Source: Aureimonas sp. AU4
GTDB lineage: Bacteria; Pseudomonadota; Alphaproteobacteria; Rhizobiales; Rhizobiaceae
Direction of reading: 5' to 3'
Assembly: GCF_001463765.1 (NCBI RefSeq)
Contig: NZ_BBWK01000083.1
Location: forward strand, 1-38,772
Length of the DNA stretch: 38,772 nucleotides
Both the position numbers and the translations under genes were made by a program. The notes under the pieces are model-generated. The model ran no database searches. It saw only the letters and a list, made by a program, of their open reading frames with translations, and had not been told where the DNA came from. The stretch's first letter is position 1. Every line of letters starts with the position of its first letter. This document shows, piece by piece, positions 32,780 through 38,772 of the stretch.

Positions 32780-33775
32780 TCAGCGGAACAGGAGCGAGGA
32801 GAGCTTGCGCCGCCCCTCCTTGGTGGCCGGATCGGTCGGCCCCCAGACCTCGAAGAACTCCAGAAGCTTGCGCCGCGCCCCGTCGTCGTCGAAGGCCCGG
32901 TCGCGCCGCACGATCTCGAGAAGGTGCCCGGCCGCCGCCTCGCGGTTGCCCTTGGCCTGCGCGATGAGGGCGAGGTCGAAGCGCGCCTGGTGGTCGTCCG
33001 GGTTGCCCTCGAGGCGCGCCTGGAGCGTCGCCGCGTCGCCGAGCTGCGCGATCTCGTCGGCCAGCTTAAGCTTGGTCTTCACGGTGGCGAAGGCGGGATC
33101 GTCCAGCATGGCGGGCGGCAGCTGGTCGACCACGGCGCGCGCGCGCGCCGCATCGCCCGCCGCGAGATAGCATTCCGCAAGGCCCGCCGCGGCCGGCGCG
33201 CTTTCGGGATCGTGCTGGAGGACGGCGGCGAAGACCTGCGCGGCGCTGGCGGCATCACCCGCCTTCAGAAGCTCGCCCGCCTCCTTCAGGGCGTCGGCCA
33301 CCGGGTCGCCGCCCGCGTCCGGGCCGCCGGGTCCGGCGAGCCGGTCCACGAAGGCGCGCACCTCGCTCTCGGGTAGGGCGCCCATGAAGCCGTCCACCGG
33401 CTGTCCGTTCACGAAGGCGAAGACGGCGGGGATCGACTGGACGCCGAGCTGGCCGGCGATCGAGGGATGCTCGTCGATGTTCATCTTCACGAGCTTCACG
33501 CGCCCGCCGGCGGCCTGGACGACGCGCTCGAGGATCGGCGTCAGCTGCTTGCAGGGGCCGCACCAGGGCGCCCAGAAGTCGACCAGCACCGGCTGGTTGC
33601 GCGACTCGCGGATGACGTCGGCCGAGAAGGCGGCGGTGGTCGTGTCCTTGACGAGATCGCCGGCCGCCGCGACGGGGGCGCCGGGTGCCGCAGCGGGGCC
33701 GCGCGCGGGCGCGGCGGGGGCCGTGGTCTGGCGCCCGTAGCCGCCGCCGAAGCCGGAACCGTAGGGATTGCTCAT
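32780..33775 (-). CDS. Thioredoxin-TPR co-chaperone (CnoX/YbbN-like)
   Basis: A 331-residue fusion. After a Gly/Ala/Pro-rich N terminus (1-40), a thioredoxin domain runs about 41-150 with active site W71-C72-G73-P74-C75 and the cis-proline in VQSIPAVFAFVNG. A TPR-like helical part (about 155-331) follows, with GDAASAAQVFAAVLQHDPES, AAGLAECYLAAGDAARARAV and LALIAQAKGNREAAAGHLLE. CnoX proteins hold unfolded clients and protect them from oxidation, passing them to GroEL. Unlike E. coli CnoX, which lacks the redox pair, this one has a full WCGPC motif and may be redox active. Its ATG overlaps the ProX stop by 4 bp, so translation is coupled. Confidence 0.92.
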   Translation of the reverse strand: MSNPYGSGFGGGYGRQTTAPAAPARGPAAAPGAPVAAAGDLVKDTTTAAFSADVIRESRNQPVLVDFWAPWCGPCKQLTPILERVVQAAGGRVKLVKMNIDEHPSIAGQLGVQSIPAVFAFVNGQPVDGFMGALPESEVRAFVDRLAGPGGPDAGGDPVADALKEAGELLKAGDAASAAQVFAAVLQHDPESAPAAAGLAECYLAAGDAARARAVVDQLPPAMLDDPAFATVKTKLKLADEIAQLGDAATLQARLEGNPDDHQARFDLALIAQAKGNREAAAGHLLEIVRRDRAFDDDGARRKLLEFFEVWGPTDPATKEGRRKLSSLLFR

Positions 33776-34332
33776 GAGGGGGCTCCGTCGTTGGAGGCTT
33801 CGCTGAGGGGCGTCACGATCGGCTCGTGGCCGGTGGCGCCGAGGAAGCGGAGAAGATCGGCAAGCGGGAGCGACGTGGTCGCCCGGTTGGTGAGCGGATG
33901 GGCGTTCAGGATATCGTGTTCGAGGAGGCGCTCGTCCAGAACCAGCGTCACCTCCCCCGCGCGGTCGTTCACGAGGCCGAGCACGGTGACCGAGCCCGGC
34001 TCGACGCCGAGCATGCGCCCCATGCGCTCGGCATCGGAAAAGGACAGGCGGCCTGAGGCCCCGATCCGCCCGTGCAGCGTCTTGAGGTCGACCGGCGTGT
34101 CCTCCGCCGCCGTCACCAGGAAGTGGCGCCCCTTCTTGTCCTTCACGAAGAGGTTCTTGGTGTGGACGCCGGGAATCGTGCCCCGCAAGGCCTGCGCTTC
34201 GTCCACCGTGAAGACCGCCTCGTGCTCCACCGTGCGGGTTGCAACGCCCGCCCCGGCCAAGCGCCGCGCGAGGTCGGGCGCGAGGCGCTCCAGCGCCGGG
34301 TCGGACGAGGGAAAGGCTGCGTCGGCGCTCAT
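33772..34332 (-). CDS. Prolyl-tRNA editing protein ProX (YbaK/ProXp-ala type)
   Basis: A 186-residue free-standing editing domain that deacylates mischarged Ala-tRNA(Pro). Landmarks: EHEAVFTVDEAQALRGTIPG, HTKNLFVKDKKGRHFLVTAA (with the catalytic-site lysine region), VDLKTLHGRIGASGRLSFSD, and LGVEPGSVTVLGLVNDRAGE with a C-terminal NAHPLTNRATTSL matching the family's 'hPl.n..t..'. The length fits the ProX group (about 165-190). ATG 34332 is used; the frame extends across the tRNA gene but that part is noise. It is the first gene of the four-gene minus-strand cluster. Confidence 0.92.
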   Translation of the reverse strand: MSADAAFPSSDPALERLAPDLARRLAGAGVATRTVEHEAVFTVDEAQALRGTIPGVHTKNLFVKDKKGRHFLVTAAEDTPVDLKTLHGRIGASGRLSFSDAERMGRMLGVEPGSVTVLGLVNDRAGEVTLVLDERLLEHDILNAHPLTNRATTSLPLADLLRFLGATGHEPIVTPLSEASNDGAPS

Positions 34333-34465
34333 CGGGCCCTCGCGAGAAGTTTCGAGGTGCGGACCGCGCCCCAAGGTCCGCTTCCTATCGAAGCGGCGAC
34401 GCCGGGCGTCAAGCGCCGGCGGACGGGCATCGGGAGGGCAAGCGGGGCGACACGCATTTTCCCTG

Positions 34466-34494
34466 TTGCATCCCGGATCGGGATACGTCATAAG
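34466..34494 (+). promoter_or_regulatory. Candidate promoter of tRNA-Gly
   Basis: TTGCAT (34466-34471) and CATAAG (34489-34494) are separated by 17 bp and lie about 43 bp before the tRNA gene; they match the -35/-10 hexamers at 4 of 6 positions each. The spacer contains the palindrome ATCCCGGATCGGGAT (34470-34484). Confidence 0.4.
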
Positions 34495-34536
34495 GCCGTC
34501 ATCCGCGGCGCCGACAAGCGCTTCAGCGGGGAGCGG

Positions 34537-34611
34537 GCGGGTGTAGCTCAGGGGTAGAGCACAACCTTGCCAAGGTTGGGGTCGAGGGTTCGAATCCCTT
34601 CGCCCGCTCCA
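34537..34611 (+). tRNA. tRNA-Gly (anticodon GCC)
   Basis: A 75-nt cloverleaf with CCA encoded. The acceptor GCGGGTG pairs with CGCCCGC (one U-G pair). The D-arm is AGCTCAGGGGTAGAGC. The anticodon stem CAACC/GGTTG encloses the loop TTGCCAA, giving anticodon GCC. The T-arm is GAGGGTTCGAATCCCTT with the TTCGAAT loop, and the 3' end reads TCCA. It reads GGC codons (and GGU by wobble), and marks the boundary to a stretch of unfamiliar genes downstream. Confidence 0.98.
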
Positions 34612-34719
34612 ATTTTCCCGAGCGTTCACAGCCACTTAGAGCGACTTCCGGCGCACACGCCGAGAGCTTTGCTTCGTCGTGTCGCCACCATATCGCCACC
34701 GCATGTTTTCTGCCCGCGG

Positions 34720-35052
34720 TCATGCAGAGCCTCCGAGGTTCGCATTCGTTGTGAGTTGAGCCAGCCGCCGTTCGAATGCGGTGCCGGTGATCTGCCGAAC
34801 CTGGTGCAGCTGTGCGTCCGATATGTCCGGCCACTCAAGCAGCACCGCATCCATCTCGCGCTGTAGCTCGATCACGTACAACTCGACGGACCACTCCGGG
34901 ATTGGCAGGGGCGCCGCCACCGCCAGCATGTCGGCCGCTTCATGCGCGACGCGGACCGCAACTGCGGCTAGGCGTTCGATAAGGTCGGACGACAGAGATG
35001 CGGGACGCCAAAGGTCATTAGCCGGACGCCCCTCCCCTTCCGCTGTTCCCAT
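34720..35052 (-). CDS. Unrecognised protein, last gene of a five-gene overlapping operon
   Basis: A 110-residue protein I cannot assign. It is probably helical: SLSSDLIERLAAVAVRVAHE, then ADMLAVAAPLPIPEWSVELY and VIELQREMDAVLLEWPDISD. No signal peptide or membrane segment is obvious. ATG 35052 shares a base with the preceding gene's stop (TGATG), which fixes the start; the longer open frame to 35172 is arginine-rich and is a shadow. It ends about 110 bp from the tRNA-Gly gene. Confidence 0.7.
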   Translation of the reverse strand: MGTAEGEGRPANDLWRPASLSSDLIERLAAVAVRVAHEAADMLAVAAPLPIPEWSVELYVIELQREMDAVLLEWPDISDAQLHQVRQITGTAFERRLAQLTTNANLGGSA

Positions 35053-35453
35053 CACGGTAGGTCGGCCTCTTCTGGCAGCGTGGCGATGTGGCGCTCGGTC
35101 TCTGTTACCAGTTCGCGTACGTCCGCGTAGTCGCCGCCTTCCGCCACCGCCCGCTCCAACAGAAGGTCGCAACGCGCATAGGCCTCGTTACGCGTTGTCG
35201 GCACCATGAGGGCGATGCCATCATACGCGGCGCGGACATCGTGGAGCATGGTCAGCTCCATGGCCCACAGGAGGTCGATGGACGGCTTGTGCGTTTCCTG
35301 CGCGATCTGGAACTGGATGCCATCGGCTGCCCGGCGCATGCCGCGCGTCACCGCAACGGCCGCCAGGATCCCAACACTCGGCGGAAAGAACGGCTTCTCC
35401 CGGGGCGGTATCCGGCTTCCGTTCACGTGCCCATGCAGATCGACCATGGTCAT
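35052..35453 (-). CDS. Unrecognised protein, fourth gene of the overlapping operon
   Basis: A 133-residue protein of unknown function. The N terminus has a polar stretch with PPREKPFFPPSVG and then a small-residue segment GILAAVAVTRGMRR that could be a weak membrane or signal helix. Later come SIDLLWAMELTMLHDVRAAY, MVPTTRNEAYARCDLLLERA and a helical C terminus. The MVPTT...A.A..DLL run recalls a short 'P-T-T-x-x-A-x-A-x-L' pattern also seen in the genes at 35545 and 36231. ATG 35453 overlaps the stop of the 32-codon ORF by 4 bp (ATGA), which decides the start over the ATG two codons later. Confidence 0.7.
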   Translation of the reverse strand: MTMVDLHGHVNGSRIPPREKPFFPPSVGILAAVAVTRGMRRAADGIQFQIAQETHKPSIDLLWAMELTMLHDVRAAYDGIALMVPTTRNEAYARCDLLLERAVAEGGDYADVRELVTETERHIATLPEEADLP

Positions 35454-35548
35454 GCCTCCATGACCTGGGAGAGGGTGCGGTAGAAGTCGGGCACCCTACG
35501 GTTTCGACCGTTGCGATAGGCAACATGCCTTTGACGCCGGCCGGTCAT
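35450..35548 (-). CDS. Small basic 32-residue protein bridging the operon
   Basis: A short frame, ATG 35548 to TGA 35450, too small for most gene finders. It overlaps the upstream gene's stop by 4 bp (ATGA) and the downstream gene's start by 4 bp (ATGA), and it fills precisely the only gap in the operon. The peptide begins MTGRRQRHVAYRNGRNRR and ends VPDFYRTLSQVMEA, so it has a very basic first half and an amphipathic second half. The double overlap is the evidence for translation; I know no homologue. Confidence 0.6.
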   Translation of the reverse strand: MTGRRQRHVAYRNGRNRRVPDFYRTLSQVMEA

Positions 35549-36228
35549 GGTGACGGTGGGTTTAGCCCTACGATCCACGGTCTTGTTCGGCCCCCCCCGT
35601 CGATCACCACACCGATGGTGCCGAGCGCAAAGGCTGCCTGCCGGCGCACCTCGCCCGTCAACCGATCGGTGAGAAAGCTAAGCGTGTCGAGATCGAACCG
35701 GTCATCTATCGACCACTCGACTCGATCTAGCTCCTGCCAGCAGTTCCGCAGCATGAGGCCGAGCATGATGCGGGCCGCGAGGAGGTCGGCGTTTGCGTGC
35801 GTATCTCGGAGCGCCCAAAGCTCGTCATGGAGCGCGAGAACGCGCGCGCCGAGCGCATCGGCGTTCTTGTCGCTCGCCGCGTACTGTTCGGCCTCCAGCG
35901 CGACGATAGAGCCGAAAAGCGAGCTGACGCGCTGGCTCATGACGCTGGCGGCTGGCGTCGTCAGATACTCGACCGCACGAGCGAGAACGCGCGCATGGCC
36001 CTTCTGCAAGAAGTCTACGTCATCGGCGACGTAGCGGATCGCGGCCAAGAGGTCGGCATGATCCTGCAGGCGCGGCGGATCGTTCTCGATGATGTCCCCA
36101 GCCTCGGTGTCTGCGGTGGCATAGAACGCCGCCTCGACTTCCCGGCTCCAGTCGGTTTTGCAACCGGCGGTGAGGGCGGCCAAGTAAGTGCGGTGACGCT
36201 CAACAAGTGCGGTCATGGTCTCGGCCAT
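35545..36228 (-). CDS. Unrecognised helical protein, second gene of the overlapping operon
   Basis: A 227-residue soluble protein, mostly alpha-helical by pattern: TALVERHRTYLAALTAG, HADLLAAIRYVADDVDFLQK, VSSLFGSIVALEAEQYAASD, LGARVLALHDELWALRDTHA and TDRLTGEVRRQAAFALGTIG. No signal peptide. The region about 33-70 (EAAFYATADTEAGDIIENDP...LLAAIRYVADD) resembles part of the Tat-type protein upstream. ATG 36228 lies 2 bp after that gene's stop; a start at 36216 is possible. An eight-base C run (35591-35598) near its 3' end makes the last 15 or so residues sensitive to slippage. Confidence 0.7.
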   Translation of the reverse strand: MAETMTALVERHRTYLAALTAGCKTDWSREVEAAFYATADTEAGDIIENDPPRLQDHADLLAAIRYVADDVDFLQKGHARVLARAVEYLTTPAASVMSQRVSSLFGSIVALEAEQYAASDKNADALGARVLALHDELWALRDTHANADLLAARIMLGLMLRNCWQELDRVEWSIDDRFDLDTLSFLTDRLTGEVRRQAAFALGTIGVVIDGGGRTRPWIVGLNPPSP

Positions 36229-36230
36229 TG

Positions 36231-36653
36231 TCAGGCCCTCCCGTCGAAATAGGCGAGCGCAGCGGCGACCAGAGGCGCTTCAAACGAACCAAGTGTGTGA
36301 CCCATCTCCTCGCTCGCAAGGCGCAGGGCAGCGAGCGCACCGGCTTCGGTTGTTGCAGCCGGCGTCTCGTACTTGAGGCGTTCCCACAACGGATTGACGA
36401 GACGATCCATCTCGGCGTCGAAAACGTCGTCATCCTCGATGCCAGCCCCATCCAATGCACCGCGTGTGGCCTGATAGAGGTTCACAAGATCAAACAGGGG
36501 ATCGGGCGCGGCCGCCCCGGCTGGGACAGCGGCAACGATGGCGGCAGCAGTAAGGGCACCAGCAGCGCCACCAGCAGCGAGCATGCGCAGAGCTTGACGG
36601 CGAGTGGGCTTGGGCAAGCCGTCGGCGGTTGCCGGAACCACACGGTTCAGCAT
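36231..36653 (-). CDS. Unrecognised protein with a twin-arginine-type N terminus, first gene of the overlapping operon
   Basis: A 140-residue protein whose N terminus (residues about 17-46) reads TRRQALRMLAAGGAAGALTA, a Tat-like signal (R-R-x-x-L followed by a hydrophobic, Ala/Gly-rich stretch and PAGAAA). The mature part (FDLVNLYQATRGALDGAG, FDAEMDRLVNPLWERLKYET, PAATTEAGALAALRLASEE) is helical and unknown. ATG 36653 has GGAGAT about 7 nt upstream, so it is preferred over 36680. It opens the operon and is divergent from the XRE-type gene, whose operators lie between them. Small proteins of this general style are frequent in accessory and prophage regions of Hyphomicrobiales, but I do not recognise a family. 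Confidence 0.7.
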   Translation of the reverse strand: MLNRVVPATADGLPKPTRRQALRMLAAGGAAGALTAAAIVAAVPAGAAAPDPLFDLVNLYQATRGALDGAGIEDDDVFDAEMDRLVNPLWERLKYETPAATTEAGALAALRLASEEMGHTLGSFEAPLVAAALAYFDGRA

Positions 36654-36739
36654 GAGGGTATCTCCTGGTTTGTGATCCATGCTTGCCGAGGCTTGGAACG
36701 TGCCCCCGACAGCTCACGAGCGTTGCTAATTGCTCGTCC

Positions 36740-36808
36740 GTGAGCTAAATAGCTAATATCAAGGCGGATGGCAATATCATTCCGCTACTCAGTGAGCGAA
36801 ATAGCTAA
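36740..36808. promoter_or_regulatory. Duplicated operator in the divergent XRE promoter region
   Basis: GTGAGCTAAATAGCTAA (36740-36756) and GTGAGCGAAATAGCTAA (36792-36808) are 17-bp direct repeats differing at one base. Each contains a short dyad (AGCTA-AA-TAGCT in the first). The second ends 3 bp before the XRE start codon, so a bound repressor would block its expression. The region is notably AT-rich. A related AGCGTTGCTAATTGCTCG dyad lies at about 36718-36735. Confidence 0.7.
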
Positions 36809-36811
36809 CGC

Positions 36812-37075
36812 ATGGTAGCTTCCCACCAGATCCGGGCCGGCAGAGTGATGATCGGAATGGGTCAGAAGGAGTTGGCTGACGCTGCTGGGATTGCGGTGGC
36901 TACCCTGCGCCGTATGGAGTCCGACGATGTTGGACCCGAGCGTTCATCGTTCGCTGCCGTGGAGAAGGTCTGCGGCATCCTGCGTACAGCCGGCATCATC
37001 TTTATTGCGGATAATGGAGAGGGTGCGGGCGTGCGTCTACGCAAGAATCGGGATGGCCCAGGATCGTCGACCTGA
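36812..37075 (+). CDS. XRE/Cro-C1-type HTH regulator
   Basis: An 87-residue DNA-binding protein. The HTH (about 5-60) reads QIRAGRVMIGMGQKELADAA and GIAVATLRRMESDD, the usual XRE pattern in which the recognition helix begins at IAVATLRRME. The C-terminal part (EKVCGILRTAGIIFIADNGE, then GAGVRLR) matches the small rhizobial regulators often found in phages and integrative elements. ATG 36812 is directly after the second operator copy, so autoregulation is likely. It is divergent from the five-gene operon and probably controls it too. Confidence 0.88.
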   Translation: MVASHQIRAGRVMIGMGQKELADAAGIAVATLRRMESDDVGPERSSFAAVEKVCGILRTAGIIFIADNGEGAGVRLRKNRDGPGSST

Positions 37076-37094
37076 ACCGCAAACGTCGCGAACA

Positions 37095-37129
37095 CTCCCT
37101 TAGCAGGGGAGCGCCTTCGACCACTCGAC
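37095..37129 (-). other. tRNA-Ser(GCT)-like fragment (D-arm and anticodon arm only)
   Basis: Read leftwards the block begins GTCGAGTGGTCGAAGGC, which is a tRNA-Ser D-arm with a 3-bp stem, and continues with a perfect anticodon arm: stem CTCCC/GGGAG (37107-37111 with 37095-37099) and loop CTGCTAA, giving anticodon GCT. The acceptor stem, T-arm and CCA are missing: upstream is a T/A-rich run, downstream is the end of the XRE gene. It is therefore not a functional tRNA but a fragment, possibly an attachment-site remnant. Confidence 0.6.
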
Positions 37130-37286
37130 TAAAAAGTACGAAAAAACGCAGATCGCCCATTTGAGGAACTGACAAAACCGACAGAACCCAAGCCGACGCA
37201 AGATGTGATCGGTATGGACGTTCCCATTCGAATTTCGCACGATTGATCGGCTTGCCTGCACCATTCCTTTTGTGGATCGTGCCCGA

Positions 37287-37856
37287 ATGGCCGATGACCC
37301 TCCCAAGCTCCGTATCGTTGCCGAACAGGATGAAGCTTCTCTTGAGCAGGAGAAGACCCGTCGACATGCGATTGCCTCAAGCGATGTCCGGTGGGCTCTC
37401 ATTGAGCTAGCAGCCAACATCATGCGCGTCTCTCGGGGCGCAGGTCGCAGCCCTGACATCGGCCCCCAATGCGCTGGCGTTATCGAGAGCTTCCAAGCCT
37501 ATCGCGAGGCGGTCGGCATCTGGCCATCTGCGTATGAAATCTCGACGGCCTTAGCTTGGATGCCTGACCATGACGAGCGTACCCGACGCAACTGGTCGGA
37601 GAGGGAATACAGCGTCGCAGACATTGTAGGGGGTAGCCTGCAGATCGCGGCCTCGTCCCTCGTTCGCCACCGCACTCAAGAGGCGGCTGGCGAGAGCCAG
37701 ATGTATCGTGGATTGAATGGGATCTACGAGCAACGTCGCCAAGCAGCGGAAGAGCGAGCGGCTGCGGAGGCGGCCGAACGACGCGCGAAACGGGCAACCT
37801 CCCCTAGAGCGAAGGCCAAACCCAAGCGGAAACCCAAGAAGGCTATCGCTCTCTGA
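37287..37856 (+). CDS. Unrecognised protein with a basic Lys/Arg-rich tail
   Basis: A 189-residue protein from ATG 37287 (GTG 37272 also opens the frame). The central part is helical (SSDVRWALIELAANIMRVSR, CAGVIESFQAYREAVGIWPS, VADIVGGSLQIAASSLVRHR). It ends in a charged coiled-coil-like segment (QRRQAAEERAAAEAAERRAK) and a strongly basic tail (AKAKPKRKPKK). Such tails suggest nucleic-acid binding, but no fold is recognised. It follows the tRNA-Ser fragment and precedes a 300-bp gap with repeated palindromes. Codon use is less GC-biased than in the core genes. Confidence 0.7.
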   Translation: MADDPPKLRIVAEQDEASLEQEKTRRHAIASSDVRWALIELAANIMRVSRGAGRSPDIGPQCAGVIESFQAYREAVGIWPSAYEISTALAWMPDHDERTRRNWSEREYSVADIVGGSLQIAASSLVRHRTQEAAGESQMYRGLNGIYEQRRQAAEERAAAEAAERRAKRATSPRAKAKPKRKPKKAIAL

Positions 37857-38155
37857 CGCGATCTCCCTCGGGTAGATAGCCGTCCGGGCCTTCTGAGCGC
37901 ACGATTTTTCGAGGGTAGCCGACACCTACGTTACTCCTACTGTTCGCATCACATGATGCGCAGTTGGAATCGTATCCCCGTCACAGAACCGCGGTCGCTG
38001 GCCTGTCGCGGCGTGATGCGGTCGTGGTCACGCGGTGATCCAATACGATCACGCCGTGATGCTCCTCACTCCTCCTAATGGCAGTTTGACCAGCAATGCC
38101 ATTAGTCGATTGCCGAAAGTTCGACGACGCTTCCCGTCACAACGCGGAGGCGAAC
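37857..38155. other. Intergenic region with phased palindromes
   Basis: No gene is supported here apart from an out-of-frame shadow. It contains CGCATCACATGATGCG (37945-37960), a 16-bp dyad, and the two tandem sites listed at 38013-38060. It probably is a regulatory region for the gene at 38156. Confidence 0.5.
38013..38060. promoter_or_regulatory. Tandem GTGAT operator-like sites
   Basis: GTCACGCGGTGAT (38027-38039) and ATCACGCCGTGAT (38048-38060) are near-palindromic 13-mers 21 bp apart; a further GTGAT half-site sits at 38013-38017. The half-sites repeat at 22 and 21 bp, two turns of the helix, so they face the same side of the DNA. Confidence 0.5.
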
Positions 38156-38578
38156 GTGGACGAGATACCAGAGGAAATTCGTATAACGGCGAAGGAGCGC
38201 GGACGGCTCGCTTCACGAAGACATCGGGAGGCTCAGAAGAAGCGTGGCATACCCGATGCTCGACAGATCGACGAGGTTATGTTGGCGATCTTCGTCGGTC
38301 GATCCCTAAGCGGTAGCGTGAGCGTCAGTCCCGGAAATCGGAATGCAGCGATCACCGCGATCATTCGAGCTGCAGGTTGGGATGTTGAGAGTGAAGCTGT
38401 GCATGCGGCTGTCGAACGGCGCTTTTTGATGCATGGGGAACGCTACCAAACACTCAAACCCCTTTTGCCAAGAAGGGATAGGCAAACCGCACAACCGTCC
38501 GAGGCTATCGTTTCGGCTGAGATCGTTATCTCACCTGCTACGCTTACCTCGAAATTCGCTGCAGTCGACGCAGATTAG
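38156..38578 (+). CDS. Unrecognised protein of the accessory region
   Basis: A 140-residue protein if read from GTG 38156, where GCGGAGG lies about 5 nt upstream; the frame is also open from ATG 38096, which has no ribosome site, so I prefer the GTG. The N-terminal half (PEEIRITAKERGRLASRRHR, EAQKKRGIPDARQIDEVMLA) is basic and helical; then VSVSPGNRNAAITAIIRAAG and VHAAVERRFLMHGERYQTLK follow. No signal peptide or membrane segment. Function unknown; a basic N terminus and accessory location are the only clues. Confidence 0.65.
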   Translation: MDEIPEEIRITAKERGRLASRRHREAQKKRGIPDARQIDEVMLAIFVGRSLSGSVSVSPGNRNAAITAIIRAAGWDVESEAVHAAVERRFLMHGERYQTLKPLLPRRDRQTAQPSEAIVSAEIVISPATLTSKFAAVDAD

Positions 38579-38679
38579 GTGAGGTCACAACCTTCGGATG
38601 ATGTTTGGCGTTGAGGGATTGACCTCATGCGGTATAGCGTGCGTCAACACATTGTTGCCGCATTCAACCAGGGGTCTTA

Positions 38680-38772
38680 ATGCGCCGTGCATTTACAGGG
38701 CTATCAGCCCTAGCCCTCCTGGCAGGGTGCAACACCAGTAGCCCACGCTTTAAAGACACGTCCAACCTCACT
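38680..38772 (+). CDS. Small lipoprotein (partial, runs off window end)
   Basis: ATG 38680 opens a frame of 31 codons to the window end. The peptide MRRAFTGLSALALLAGC is a typical lipoprotein signal with lipobox LAGC (Cys at residue 17), followed by NTSSPRFKDTS. Asn at +2 predicts outer-membrane sorting. AGGGG lies about 8 nt upstream. The rest is missing, so the family cannot be told; lipoproteins of this size are found in conjugation systems, phage lysis and elsewhere. Confidence 0.65.
   Translation, partial: MRRAFTGLSALALLAGCNTSSPRFKDTSNLT

Noticed and set aside
35149-35160. CGCCCGCTCCAA, a 12-base match to the 3' end of tRNA-Gly, as a possible attachment site
   Set aside because: It is only 12 bases, lies inside the coding frame of the 133-aa operon gene and is not extended by T-arm sequence; chance is more likely.
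38035-38316. Plus-strand frame of 93 codons
   Set aside because: It overlaps the better-supported gene at 38156 in another frame, its composition is Arg/Gly/Ser-rich, and it covers the operator-like sites.

Overview
The window is GC-rich chromosomal DNA from an alphaproteobacterium, most likely of the order Hyphomicrobiales (Rhizobiales); an Aurantimonadaceae-like member is a guess. The evidence is the gene set and order (xthA, lolA, ftsK, amtB-glnK, tesB, ubiH-like; DUF2849-cysI-DUF934-cysH-cysD-cysN; Trm112-Lon N-domain-thioredoxin/TPR-ProX) and regulatory sites typical of the group: a CtrA-type box, a sigma-54 promoter, a RirA/IRO-type box and a parS-like palindrome. The parS match and the gene order suggest, without proving, a position in the origin-proximal half of the chromosome.

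Layout. 1-926: a minus-strand pair of genes, a CesT-family secretion chaperone followed by a tandem-repeat protein that runs off the window edge. 1202-6245: xthA, a fluoroacetate-dehalogenase-like hydrolase, a parS-like site, lolA, a decayed ABC exporter (two pseudogenes) and a LuxR-type response regulator. 6246-13840: a small secreted peptide, ftsK with a CtrA-type box upstream, a small GNAT protein, amtB-glnK behind a sigma-54 promoter, and tesB. 13985-15647: a second chaperone-plus-unknown-protein pair with the same design as the first. 15890-23465: a UbiH-like hydroxylase and the assimilatory sulfate reduction operon. 23618-28533: an MHYT/PAS/HWE sensor kinase, a LysR regulator divergent from an aldo/keto reductase, and a zinc alcohol dehydrogenase. 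28574-31759: a TonB-dependent siderophore receptor divergent from a siderophore-type esterase, with an iron box between. 31772-34332: Trm112, Lon N-domain, CnoX-like thioredoxin and ProX. 34537-34611: tRNA-Gly(GCC).

The DNA beyond the tRNA (34612-38772) changes character. It is less GC-rich in places and holds only unrecognised small genes: a five-gene, end-to-end overlapping operon (including an unlisted 32-codon ORF), a divergent XRE-type repressor with duplicated operators, a tRNA-Ser(GCT)-like fragment, and a cut-off lipoprotein. It looks like the start of an integrated accessory element, but no integrase is in the window.

The most interesting possibility is the pair of chaperone-substrate modules. 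Both CesT-like proteins are about 150 aa, both are read from GTG, and both lie about 30 nt upstream of a protein with a small/polar-residue-rich N terminus. One partner carries 26-residue repeats containing Tyr-Asn-Asn-Val. This suggests secreted effectors of a type III system encoded elsewhere; no secretion apparatus gene is visible here.
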